Assembly (NCBI GenBank): GCA_009823395.1
Contig: CM020502.1
Location: forward strand, 3,663,001-3,727,000
From: Thamnaconus septentrionalis
Lineage: Eukaryota; Chordata; Actinopteri; Tetraodontiformes; Monacanthidae
Direction of reading: 5' to 3'
DNA: 64,000 nt
Both the position numbers and the translations under genes were made by a program. Under the pieces are notes generated by a model. The model was not told where the DNA came from, made no database searches, and saw only the letters and a list, made by a program, of their open reading frames with translations. Below, piece after piece: positions 47,691 through 60,053 of the stretch. Within the stretch, counting starts at the first letter, position 1. Each line of letters opens with the position of its first letter.

Positions 47691-50600
47691 ATTTGACAAT
47701 TATTCATTTTTTCACTCTTGTATCAAGTGCATGAAAATTCTAATTGCCGATGTTACTCCAGTGGCTAATTCCCACATGAACGTCACGCTGTTTTGGTATC
47801 AATCGGGTCGAGGTGACTTTCTGTCCAAGCTTGCCCACCTGTTCGTTGCCACCCTGCGACTGTTGACCTGAATGTCTGGACAAATGAGAAGGTCCCAGTG
47901 TCGAGGGTAACCAGGCGAGAGGCCATTTTAAGAGCGCGGCTTCGGAGTCGATTGAACGCAAGAGATGCTGCCTCTCAGGAGTGAGGCCTCGTTGTTGTCC
48001 AAGGACGTTCATGTCTCTCTGAGGCTGCTCCGAGCCAGCAAGGGTGCACCCCTGCGAGGCTAGGAGTCTGAGCGGACGCATGGCCCCGCGTGATGTTGCT
48101 GTAATTACCACCGCGACTGGTTTTCACAAGGTGGAGGGAGAGTGTTTGGAGTCAGAAGCGGGTCTAAATGGTTGTTAAATCCGCCGCTAGTCAAGCGGTC
48201 CACCTCACCTGCAGCTAGAGGCCTTTTTGTGCTAAAAGCTCAATTTAAACAAAAGTCCATTGGGAGAAATTGAAAATGGTAACGCAGTATATCTTCCTCA
48301 ACGCAAAATGGAGTGGAGGACCCAGAACCGCGAAATTTATTTACTGTTGAGTGGTAGTTCAAAAAAAAAAATGCATCAACCACTTAAAAAAACAAGCCAT
48401 TTTGCAGCAGCTTATACCATCAATAAAATATCAATAGATGTCACCACTGAAATCACACATTGACAGCCTTCCACAGCTGTCCCGACTTACTGACTTTGAA
48501 GGTGGTGCTTACGTTAAATCTTTGACTTCTGACCGAACCAACTCAAGTGTAGATTTGCTCTGTTGGCCTCTCTAGAAAACCAGCTTTTCCCATTCACCTT
48601 CTGTCATTATAAATGCAAATTACATTAGAAGGGATCTCAAAACAAAGACAGCAATTCTCGAAAGTCAAACATAAAGCAGTCGCAACAGAACGCATCAATA
48701 TTTGTGTGTGTCAGAATATCCAGTGGTAAGAAATGTCACCCAACTACAGCTATATTGAAAGGACTTTCTGTGCTATACTTTTAGCACATGTGGATATATT
48801 TTTTGTATAAGGTAAAAAAAAAAAAATCAATATTAATAGGAACATGCAATTATGAACAACATATCAAAAACAAGACACAGTCATATTTTGAATCCAGAAA
48901 ATTACAGTTGTTGTTTTTTTTTTTAAATCTAAACATTACGGTTAGATATTGGACTTCGGAAAATTGTAAATTTTAAGGGCTTCTCACTTTTAAATACAAT
49001 GTGCAGGGGGTATACAATAGACACTGGCATCAAAGTACAGTTGAGAAGAATCGTGACGGGATCAGAGTCAAAATACAATACTCAATGTCCTCAGAAAAGT
49101 AAAAAAGAAAAACCTTGAAAAGTGTTGAGCACAAAAAAGATCCAGTGTCTGATGATGAGCTTTTGCCATTGTGTAAATGTGAACAGTGGCAGAGAGAAAG
49201 AAGAAGGTCTGAGCAGCGTGCAAAACTGCTTTTCATTCTGCTGATCAGCTCACTGTGTAGACTGCTGCAGGCTTTAAAAAAAATGAGTGGGAAGAAGTGC
49301 ACGTAGTAGCAGCGAGGCGCTTTAACGCAGCAAAAAATAAATAAATAAATAAATAAAAAGGACGGGGTGCACGCAGATACTGTGCAACGAGTAAGCAATA
49401 ATAAGAACGGGAAGGGGTGCCTGGAAATGTCAGAACACTGGTGAGAGGGGATTCTTCCTCGAGAAGCATCAACACGGACAGATGCAGAGGTAACAAACAC
49501 GAGTGCACAATGGCATTGTAACACTTGTGTGGTGGAATACCAGTCGAAATCAGCTGCGGAGAAACACTGTTGGAGGCCGTCCAAGGCGCACACGCACTCT
49601 GGAAACAAATAGTGCAAATCGATAAAAGCAGAGGCTGAGATATTCCAGCCTTCAGCACCTCAGGACTCCTTCCAGAATGCAAAGCCAGCAGCGTCGCTCA
49701 CCCGGGGCCTCGCTGTTCTCAATCTGCCCCCAGAGCTCCATCTAACATCCGCCGATGATGTCGAGAGAGAAAATCTCTCTCTCGCAATCGCACAAGAAAA
49801 AACAAAAAAAAAACTTTGGAGGGTCAGAAAGGAGGCCGAGCGGCACTCCTGCAGCTGATGAGCCGACTTGAAGGGTTTCTTGAAAAGGAATGCCAGGACG
49901 GCGGCGATTCTTAGAGGAACGCTGACCTAAAACTTTCAAAATGTTTCACCTCTGATGGTGGAATGGAGGGAAAAAAATGAAAAAGATATTCTTTTCCTCA
50001 AAAACCTTACGCTGAATCCAAATGAGAGGACCTCGCCTCAACTTTCTGCAAACTTCTTCAAAGTCGTTTTGGGTGAGAGAGAGATTGTGGATCTTATCAC
50101 TGAGCGGGAAAGAAATAATAATGAGGGATGTACTGTCTCTTGTATACAAGCAACATACGCACCAATTACAATCTGGGCTGTTTTTTCTTCAAGCCTGAAA
50201 TCTTGCACATCCGTAGAACATTTTCTATGGGCCCTAATCTTTCTCTTTTTTTTTTAATGAAATAAAGGCTGAGAACACCAAAGGGAGACCGAAGAGAGAT
50301 GTGGTCTGTCAGGTGAGAAAAACTGGAACTCAAACAAAATCAGTGTGATGGATTTATCCAGCCTGACAGTGTCCGCATCCCGCCAAACACAAACACACAA
50401 ACCAAAAAAATGAAAAACTTCTGCTGACATAATACAGGGAGTCTTTTAAAGAGAGGCAGACAAGAACTCGTGTCTTACCTCTGGCAGTAGAAGTGGGTGG
50501 ATTTAAAGGCACACCTGAACATTTACGTTTGTGTGAATTTTGTGATCTCCAGGTGGTGGAAGAGGAATTTCATTTGTTTTTTTTACTGTCCTTAGGAGTT

Positions 50601-51335
50601 ATCCTTTTGAATCAATTCAGTTTAAAAAAAATATCCAGATATATTTTGGAAATATGAAGGTGAGATTCTGTGCCAGTTGTTTGAAAATTATGTTTTTGCT
50701 TCGGCATAATTTACAGAAAAGGCCTGGTGGTATCAGCGACCAAGTATTTTGTATCCTATGTGACAAACCATTTTTAATTGTATGTGTCCCTACTTTCATA
50801 GGTCTGGTTATGTTTTGCTTTTTCTGTAGTCAGTGGCTATTGTGAATGTAATTGTGGGAATATAATTTGACAAATTATTTGCTTAGTAAGTATTTGCTTT
50901 AATAAGCCCATGAGGGCTGGGCACCGATCATAGTGTTTGACACTTGACTAAACAGGTTAATAAATCAATCATTCCAAAAAATATATTTTTTAGACTTTTT
51001 GTTCTTTGTATCCAAAAATAACAACATGACCCAGGGAGGCAGGTGCTTAGCAAACGCAACGCAATTGACCTGACAAATGAAAATAAATGATCCTTGATCA
51101 ACAGCAAAACCCTGTGCGTCGACATCTCTGGAACTGTCTTGTCATAACATTTGAAATTCTAATCAGCGGCATAATCAGAGATATTAATATCGCAAAATCA
51201 CTATTCCAGCGATCAGCCGGCACTACGCTGCGGCTCTGATGAAGATGTCAGTGTTCTCTGATGGCAGTCCAGAAGCCACGCTCTCATTCGGAGCATATTT
51301 CGCAAAAGCGAAAGTCGAGGGTTCAACGTCCTTAA

Positions 51336-51800
51336 AGGTTAAGTGTGTAATATTTGGAGATTTTGAAGAAGGAACAGTGACATCAAGCAGTTTCATTTTA
51401 GATTGCAGTGTTTTTCACTCCCCCACCCTCTTCTGAGCTTGCCAGTGAACTACGGTGGCCTTCACACCCAAACCTGGATACCTTGTCCACCTTCTTCTTT
51501 GTTGGTTTATTTGAGGATGCCATCGTTCACCGTAATTACCAAACACGCTGTCAAACAGCTGGATTGTCCACACCAGGCTTCCTTAGAAATATGGCGGTGC
51601 AGGATGGCAGCTAACTGGGCGCAAGACTGTTATTGCTCAATGTATATTCTCATATATAAGTAAGAACCGTTCTATGGGTAGGAAAACCAAATAATTTTTT
51701 TTATTGTACTGCCAGTATACACTTTTATTAATGTATTTATGGGCAGTATGTTAAGCTTTTACTAATATAAAAATCAAGTTAAATATGACACACTGGACCT
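51336..51800 (+). mobile_element. TTAA-flanked MITE, copy E
   Basis: A 465-bp member almost equal in length to copy A and alike along its whole body. The left flank is TTAA (51332-51335); the right flank reads TTCA, consistent with one point change in the duplication. Ends are 'aggttaagtgtgtaatattt' and 'gacacactggacct'. Confidence 0.88.
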
Positions 51801-53507
51801 TTCAATGCCTCCTGTCCCCTGGTCATGGTAGGAGAGGGAAGTGAGGCAAGAAGAGGTAAAAAAAAAAAAAAAACAAAAAACATAACAAAACAGCAAAGTC
51901 ACCGTGTTTAGACTTTTTATCCCGGTGACCTGGGGTATCACTTTTCCCTCTGCCCAAACACGCTGGACTTGGGCCTGAGCAGCTTGAGTTTGGGAGGATT
52001 ACATTTTGAGCTTGTGGTGGTGAAAAGCAAGAACTCTTGCTGGAGCTGGAGCTGCGCTGGAGTGTCAGCCAGCATGGCGGGAGGAAACAGAGACGAGGAT
52101 GTCTAGGAATGACACTTCAAGGAATGACGTAAATAGACTCAACCTGCCTCTTGATTGTGCAAAAAGTTCAACTGCCCGTTAGCACAAATAGGTCATCAGC
52201 CTATCACATGGCAGCAACTGCAAACGCACCTGGACATGCAGACGTGCTGAAGCTCAAACTGAGCACAATGTGAATTCACACACAAGCACATGATGAAACA
52301 GAGGCAGTTTGTATAAACAGAAAAACAAACAGCTTTGTGATGGTTTTTGGTAACGACGCGTACATTATTTAACGCAACATTTTTGTGTGTTTTTTTCTTG
52401 AAGTTCACGAGACGCTTTCATTACTTTCTGAACATGTGTCTGTTCACTTACAGCAAACAGGAGCCTGCAATGTTGATTCTGCTGGTCTCAGGCAGATTCC
52501 ATTGATTCTGACGGCACAAGCTAGCTGAAACTAGCTTGTTGATGTTATTTGATTTAAAAAAGAACAGACTAAGAAGAATAACTTTATGATCACTTATGTG
52601 TTCACAAAATAATCTTTTGATTTTAATGTGCCATCTCTATTGTACGGACAGGGTGAAATATCTCTTCAGAAAACAGCCACACTCGCATACAACCCGCACA
52701 AAATTCAGGTGTGTGTGTGTGGTTTCTGATCAATGAGCGAACTCCTGTAATGAACTGGCAACCTGTTCACCTCGCCAGCCTCCTCCCGTGTGATTTCAGC
52801 GCAGGATTCCAAAAGACGCGGCTCTCGGGGGGGGGGGGGCAATTACGTGAGACCTCACTTTGGAAAGAAAACAAAGATGGTTTTAGAATCTCAATGTTGC
52901 CAGCTCGCAGCGCGGGAGTGAAGGACCTCGGCGTGAAGGAGCACGTATATTTCCAGATGACACATCCCGAGTGCCGCTCCAGCATCATTCTACTATTTAT
53001 GCAACAAGCGTTTTCATCAGAGCGAGGAAAACAATCGACGCGAGCTCTCCTGCTTTCCCACCAGCTGCGGTGTCGGATTTAAATGCCGTGGTGTGTCTGC
53101 TCGTGCTCGCAGCCCAGCATGTAAATACAACCCTCTCCTCTGCAGCGCGCTCGCCTTTCCCGCCCTCCTTAGCACACACGCAAATTATGCTATTCACTTT
53201 GTGCCAGTCTCTGCCTCCCATCCATGACTCTCTTTCTATTAGGAGCCACTTAAGCGCGCGTGCTGGAGTGGCGCCGTGAAGAGGCTCCCCCTCACGCAAA
53301 GCACACGCATGTGCATTTGACTTTTCTTTCTTTCTAATTGGGCCTTTTGATGGCAGCAGTCTTAACACGAGCAAGGGACGCTGACGCTCCATCATTTGCC
53401 CTCCACGCTTTGTCTGTCAGCACCTGGTAGGGCAAGGGCATTCAGATTCAGCGTCCAGTTCCTCCAACAGGAGGAAGTATGTTACCTTTAACCAGGCTTG
53501 GAGTTAA

Positions 53508-54277
53508 AGGCCCAGTGTGTAACATTTGATTTTGAAGAAGAAACAGCAACATCAAGTGGTAACATATTAGATTGCAGCACTCACCCTCGATCTCCAGTGC
53601 TTGCCAGTGAACTACGGTGGCCTTCGCACCCAAACATGGACACCTCGTCCACCTTCTTCTTTGTTGGTTTATTTAAGGATGCCAGCGTTCACCCTAATTA
53701 CAAAACACGCTATCATGCAGCTGGATTGTCCACACCAGGCTTCCTAACTGGCAGCTAACTGGGCGCAAGACCCTTGATATGTGTATATTCTGACATATAA
53801 ATAAATATATGTACAGTCAAGTCTCAGTCAACATTACAGTGACAGATATTAGCGGAAAAGAATCTAGCTTTTGCTCTTTTACGCTCTGTTTGTGACACCC
53901 AGAGTGACACACTCCCTTATTCCTAGTTCATTTATTTTTTAGAATTCTATGAAGCAGAGTTGTTTTTTTGAAAATGGTTCAAAATAGTTGGCAAAGCAGT
54001 AAATTGAAAATGATTATAAGATACCTTGCTGAATAGAGATGTTGCTGTTCCATTTAGAAGCAAATTTGAATTTAAAAAAGATTCCTGTCATTTTTTTCCT
54101 GTTTTGTTGTTATTTTCTTTGATATGTAGAGTCTTGGTCTTGTCTCGATCTCGATACTCTCTCGTCTTGATCATGTCTTGGTCTCAGTTGGTGCGGTCTT
54201 GATTACAACACTAGTATGTTAAACATTTACCAATACAAAAAGCGTCAATTAGGAAAAAAAATTTACACACTGGACCT
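53508..54277 (+). mobile_element. TTAA-flanked MITE, copy F, with nested insertion
   Basis: Bounded by TTAA at 53504-53507 and 54278-54281, with ends 'aggcccagtgtgtaacattt' and 'tacacactggacct'. It is 770 bp because about 400 bases of unrelated sequence (about 53808-54212) replace part of the body. That insert ends in a 'cttggtctcag...cggtcttgattacaac' stretch. Confidence 0.85.
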
Positions 54278-54944
54278 TTAATGAGATCTGGAAAAAAAAA
54301 CAAACAAACCAGGAAGCTAAAATAGTGTCCCTACAAAATCACATGACAATGAGCAGGAAACGTGTCGCTCCTTCAAGAGAGTCTCGCAGACTCAGCCTCA
54401 GCTTCGCCGTTTCTCCCATGACTCAGCCGTGCGCCGGCTCTGTGGTGGGTGATACACATTTTGGTTTGGATCCAACGTCGGCGCGCTACAGATGCCAATA
54501 ACTCCGCATGCCGTCAGCGCTGGGGGATGCTTGTTTGCGCTCGCAAAAGAATAAGTAGGTATATTAGCGACTAATGGATGCGTACCGCCGAGCTCGAGTC
54601 TCTTCTCGAGTCGCTGCATCTGCACAGCTGCCCTGTAGAAAATTATCCGTGTTGTGGGAGCCGGATGCTGGGAAGGTTCATTGTAAAACCCCTATCATGA
54701 CAAGACAACGGCGTGAAGAGTAATTGAGATCTAACACGGCTTTCATTCTTTCCTCAAAATTGCTTGTCAAGTAACCAACAAGAAGATGTGAAGGTTAAAA
54801 TGTGAATGGATTCACTTCAGTTGCATCTAAAATGCTGGAAAACTCCAAAAGAATGTTTTGTTAAATCTGTAGAGTTTTATTCTCTTAACAATTGGGATTA
54901 GATCACAAAGAAAATGTTGAAATAAGAATAAGAATAATAGTAAA

Positions 54945-54972
54945 AACAACAACAACAACAACAACAACAACA
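54945..54972. repeat. (AAC)n microsatellite
   Basis: About nine AAC units. Confidence 0.92.
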
Positions 54973-55599
54973 GCAAATAAATTGACCAATCTTTCCATAC
55001 AGGGTAAAGTGTTAGATAACAGAATGTGGAGAGTTGAAAGACAAAATTCAATCTAAATGAGTTACTAACGCATACCAGAACACAAACCTGTGACCATTCA
55101 ACTGAAGGGGCCTGGAGCTGTTTTGTCCTTTTTACGCAAACATTTATTTGGACTAGTATGGATAGAAAGGCAACCCATGATTTACCACTCTGTCACTGGA
55201 ACACACGGGAGAAATTTTCAGAGGCTCTGGCCTCTGCTTCCTTTATCTGAATCGCAGTCAGACGGCTCAAGCAGGCCGATCAAAATGGTTAAATAGTTAA
55301 AGTCACTAAAATGTGCTGTTCTTTTATGTTATTTAGCTCATTTCATTGGTTTAGCATACAATGTACTTCTTTTCATTCAGAGTTTCACAGCTACTTGGAC
55401 ACTTTGATATTGTACATGCACATTTTCTCATTCAAGCCAAGTTCTCAGAGGCTTGACAGATTTCTTGCCAAAGGAAAAAAAAAATGCTGTCAATGAAATT
55501 TTGTCAATGAAGTTGTGTTTTGTTTTGTTTTTTTGTTAGATTTTGTTGTCGTCATTGTTTTGGGCATTCAACATTCAACTCACTGGGTGCGTTTGATCT

Positions 55600-55960
55600 T
55601 TGCTCCCCCCGCCTGTGAGCGCAGACAGCCGGCGGGCCGTGACACTGGAGGATCCCTGCCTGGACACCATCTGTGTCTCGGGCCCTGGCGCTCCACGCTC
55701 ACCATCACGTGACCCCGCTAACGTCAACGCACTGCCCGCAGCAGCCGCGTGGACGCGCACGTCTAACCTACGAGATTTTTTCCTCCGAGACCCCCGGATG
55801 TTCATCAGTCACAGCCACCTTACGCGTTGTGAGCAGGCAGATTGAGTTTATCGCGGCGCCCTCATCCATCTAAATCATCGGCGTGTCAGTTTCAAAGACG
55901 GCCTCAAGGGGGTTTCCAACGCAAAGGCATTGGCATACGCGCAACACAAATACAACCCCA
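55600..55960. other. CpG-rich intronic segment
   Basis: A locally GC- and CpG-rich block amid AT-rich intron ('ccggcgggccgtg', 'cgcgtggacgcgcacg', 'tatcgcggcgccctc'). It holds no recognisable exon. It could be an intronic CpG island or part of a GC-rich repeat. Confidence 0.4.
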
Positions 55961-56029
55961 AAAAATCCTGGAGACAGCAATTTGGAAAATGACTTCAGAT
56001 GTATTGCAGACCTTCCAAAAGCACCTTTT

Positions 56030-56213
56030 TATGGAGAAAATGTTGGATATTTATTTTGCAGGACACACAATTCAATTCAATCATTTCAAGAATTGATCTA
56101 CTTGCCATGATAGAAAGTGGGCTAGCTATTTTTGTGGAATAAATTTGGGTCGCGACTTCATGATAAGGAAAAAAAAATGTGGGTCCTTAGACTCCACCTG
56201 TTGAGAACCACTG
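56030..56213 (+). mobile_element. hAT-type repeat, 3' part, same family as 59806
   Basis: Matches the 59806-60053 element over 'gagaaaatgttgg(a/g)(t/c)atttattttgca', 'gaaagtgggctagc' and the end 'ttgagaaccactg'. The 5' end is missing. Confidence 0.75.
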
Positions 56214-57457
56214 ATTTAAATCATAAGGTATTGAACTATATCACTTTCTAGTTTGGCAACAGTTGTGATATGACATGCTGTGGTTTTATCGAGACATTTT
56301 AATAATTCCATCTAATTTATTCATTGCATATATGACAGAAACCTGCGCAAAAAAAGACTTATTTTAAGCGGCAGCCTTCATAAGCAGCAGGTCTACTGTC
56401 CATTCTGAAGAGCCCTGATTACACACCAAGAGCTTCCATTTGTAAAAACACGTGACTAACGCACGTTAGAGATGACAACTCTGCTCAGCTCTGCAAATAT
56501 TTTCCAAACATTGGTAAACAATGGAGGCTTTTGACAAAGTCTGCCAAATGTCTTTTTAAAGGGTGAAATCAATCCCGGAGCTCCTCACCGGTGGCACTGC
56601 GGGGTGAGTCATCGGTGCCTTAACCGCTCTCGGATCATGACTCACTTCCCCGTTATAGTCAAAAGGTTTTCCTGGAGTTGCCTTCACCTTGACAGGGTTA
56701 CAATACTGCTGGAAATACCAAGCGCTTCAACGTGACAAGGACCGTGAACTGACACTTCTCAGATAAATAAATGAGTCTCTCTTTATTACCCCGCCCCCCT
56801 CTTGGATGTGAGTAGCTGAGCTTAGCTGACACCACCAGGAGCTTCACCCTTCTCCAACTTTCAGCTGTTTTCTTCTGCCTCAGATCGGTGATTCCCTTTG
56901 TTTAAAGCTGTCAGATTTACTCCTGTCAGCTCAAGGAACAGGGTCAGCCACATCCGAATCAAGTAAACATTTCAAAAAATATACGCGACACGTCCCCGAT
57001 ATTACATGTATTTGAGCCGACATTCTCATCTGGAGGTGAAAGAGAGAGAGAGAGAGAAAAAAGAACTATGAGGTTGCCTGTCACTAGCGATGGCAGCTGC
57101 CAAGCTGGTGTTCCAAAGAACTTAAATCAAACAGCAAACCATCTCGCAGCTACCAGGACATTTCTAGGTCTTAGATCTGGAGTTGTTATTTTCTGAAAAA
57201 TAGGCGGGCATTTACATAATCATGTGACAGAAAATATATCTTCCCTACCTTAATGACCCAACGGTTTCTGTGCACAGGTAGAAACCATTAGAATCTAGGT
57301 GTAAAACATTTCACTGACAACCAATGACAGCAAGAGTACGTTTATACTGTAACATCATTGTCCACCAATATAAGATGCATTTTGATGGAATTGGTGACTC
57401 ACAGTTAAAAAAAAAAATGTGTCTCTGACAAAAACTGTGTGTATACATATATAGGTG

Positions 57458-57471
57458 TGTGTGTGTGTGTG
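57458..57471. repeat. short (GT)n tract
   Basis: Seven GT units. Confidence 0.8.
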
Positions 57472-57569
57472 TTTCACAGTTTTTACTGTTTTCATTTGCG
57501 TGTGCAATCTCAGTAGCTAACTCGCTGCACGCAAGCTAATAGCACATTCAACCTGTTTGCATGTGCAAT

Positions 57570-57571
<2 letters not shown>

Positions 57572-57602
<31 letters not shown>
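57572..57602. repeat. poly(T) tract, 31 bp
   Basis: Uninterrupted T run; may mark the tail of an old minus-strand retroelement, but no body is recognisable beside it. Confidence 0.95.
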
Positions 57603-57604
<2 letters not shown>

Positions 57605-59039
57605 GGCATCCTGGATCATAGTGAACTGGTCCACAGAGTTCATTTTACCCTCGGGTTTTCCTGCTACATAATGTAAGACCCAAAGCTCTTTGAGAGGAAT
57701 TGTTTATGTGCCTTGGCCAGTGAAGTTACTCAGGATCAAGAGGGAACAGGTGGCCTGACAGAGGGCCTTTTTATTTGTGACAGAAAAGCTGTTTCAATTT
57801 TCCTCACTCCGGCTTTTTATGCATGAATCCCAAAAGGCAGGCCAGACCTGCACCGGCAATGTCTTCGCATTAAATATGGATTCGCTTGCACCATGCGCAG
57901 GAAGCAGCGCTGCGCCTTATGAATTAGGGTCGGTTGCTTTTTATTGCCTCCACGCAACTCTGCTATTGTATTAACAGGTTTTGTGTTCGGAACATGCTCA
58001 CCATCACCATTGACGTTATTACGTTAAGTAACCAGAAGCTGATGCAACAATGCGGACACTTAACGCTGATGCCATGATAATCAGGGAGTCTTATTTCACT
58101 CCAAGGTTTGGCCCTTTTCCAACTCTGCTACATTCCGTGAAATACAACAGTAAAGCAGTATAGCCAATAGCCAACCGAAACCCACATATTTTCCAGAACT
58201 TCAGAGGTCACATGCTCTCAGTTGTCAGGCTGAAATCATCAAGAGAGCCATAGTCCTCATTGTCCCACAGTGCTACTTCCTCTGTATGGGAATATGGCCC
58301 AGCATCTCCGCCAACAGCAAAAAAAGAAAACATCGGTTTACCCTTCACGCAGCACAACTTTGTGATGTGTGTCCGAATGTTGAGACGCCTTTCTCACAGA
58401 GGCTATTCTTGGGAGTTGCTCTAAAAGTTATGGAGAAAGTAGTGCAGAAAGTAGAAGACAGGAAGTGTGTGGCAGGAGAGGACAGGAACACCTTTCTCTG
58501 ATGTCAGAAAGAGGGCACCGTGAGGCTGCAAACGAAGGCCTCATGGTTGTTTATTTGAACCAAAAACCACGTAAGTCACTACGACACTGCCTGGCGTGAC
58601 ACCGTGTCACTCCGTCCGTTGTGTTGTAATGTTAAACATTATTATACATTATGGTGAATTTGCAGGTCACAACTTGTCTAGGAGAGCGTTTTGGAGCGTT
58701 TTTGTTGGATTGTGTATTTGATAAGTTTTGAGGGATTTGGCTGACAAAGCGCTGTGTCTCTTAGAACTGTAGTTACTGAAGGTACGATATTATCATATGA
58801 CCATAAGGATTGTGGCAATAGGCAAAACTACCAAAATGTTGAACTGGGTTCTAAAATTTGGCAGAGGGGCTGGACCAGGAGCAGATGGATGGAGTGTTTT
58901 GGTGACCAACCTCATAGGAGAAAAAAGTGTATTATGGGATACGTACAAAAGTTCATTAATATCTATTGAAAATAAAGGACAAAATATATTTCTTTAAGCC
59001 TCACAGTATTTAGCTCTTTATTGAAATGACTCTTAAAAC

Positions 59040-59181
59040 ACTTTTGAAAATGGATGAAACAGCTATTTTATTACTTATGTACCATTAAAACCATTAAAAT
59101 CATTTCTTCAAGTTCAGCAGGCCGGATAAAAAAGCGCAGCGGGCCGCATATGGCCCCCAGGCCGTAGTTTGCCCACGCCTG
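59040..59181. mobile_element. hAT-type transposon terminus
   Basis: The stretch ends 'ggccgcatatggcccccagg', then 'ccgtagtttgcccacgcctg', which reads in reverse as CAGGCGTGGGCAAAC. This is the well-known form of a vertebrate hAT terminus (CAGG-GTGGGCAAAC...GGCC). The opposite end was not found. Confidence 0.65.
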
Positions 59182-59805
59182 ATTTAGTCTCACGGCGCGA
59201 GTTGCTGCCTTTACAACATAGCTTGTTGTATTTGAACTTCTCCATCCTTCTTCACCAACCCCCGCCCCCACCTTCCCCCCGCCCTTCTCTTGCTGGACTG
59301 TACTTAAGCCTGTTCAATGTCCCTGAAAGCAGGCGACGGTGTCAGAGGGGACGTGTAAAACTGTCACGGTGGGAAAAGAAGATGATTGGCTCCAGGGGAG
59401 AGCCCTTGCAGGAATGGAAAAGGTCATGTTTTATGGGCCCGTCTTTTAACCCCTCCAAATAGAGGTGATTACGGGAGAGGGTACAAATCCAGTGACCTGC
59501 CCCCCCACCACAGTTGCTCATGTTCCGACCGGACCTGATGTTTGCACAATATTAGACCCGTAACATGCAACGAGAGTTGCGGCTCCCACACGTTGCGCAG
59601 CCATTGACGTGACGAAATGCTCGCCAGCCATTTGTTTTTTTTTTAAAGATCAGGCCGCAGCTGTCACGGATGACTTGTTTTGTTTTGTTATCAGATACGG
59701 CTGCGACGAGGAGCTGATATTTGTGTGTCAGCACTTGCGGCCTGCCTAATTTAGCATTTAGACCAATGTGTTGAAAGGGGAGGCCAAGATTTTCTTCCTG
59801 ATCCC

Positions 59806-60053
59806 GCAGCGTTTCTCAACTGGTGGGTCACGGAGCCGTTTTGATTGGTTCGCAGCTTCGTGGGCAGTTTTGAAATATATATATTTGTAGAGAAAATGTT
59901 GGGCATTTATTTTGCAGGACACACAATTCAATTCAATAATTTATTAATGTATTTACTAGACATACGAGAAAGTGGGCTAGCATTTTTATTTCTGTAGAAT
60001 CAATTTGGGTCGCAACTTTATTATAAGGACAACACATGTGTTGAGAACCACTG
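59806..60053 (+). mobile_element. short hAT-type element with target duplication
   Basis: Begins GCAGCGTTTCTCAACTGG and ends GTGTTGAGAACCACTG, inverted ends of 'CAG-GGTTCTCAAC' type. Flanks CTGATCCC (59798-59805) and CTGATCTC (60054-60061) match at 7 of 8 positions. The 248-bp length and lack of coding capacity make it a MITE. A second member lies at 56030-56213. Confidence 0.75.

Noticed and set aside
49030..49682. Minus-strand open frames of 145-195 codons
   Set aside because: No recognisable domain, low-complexity Phe/Leu/Ser composition, overlapping frames equally open, and no supporting splice pattern.
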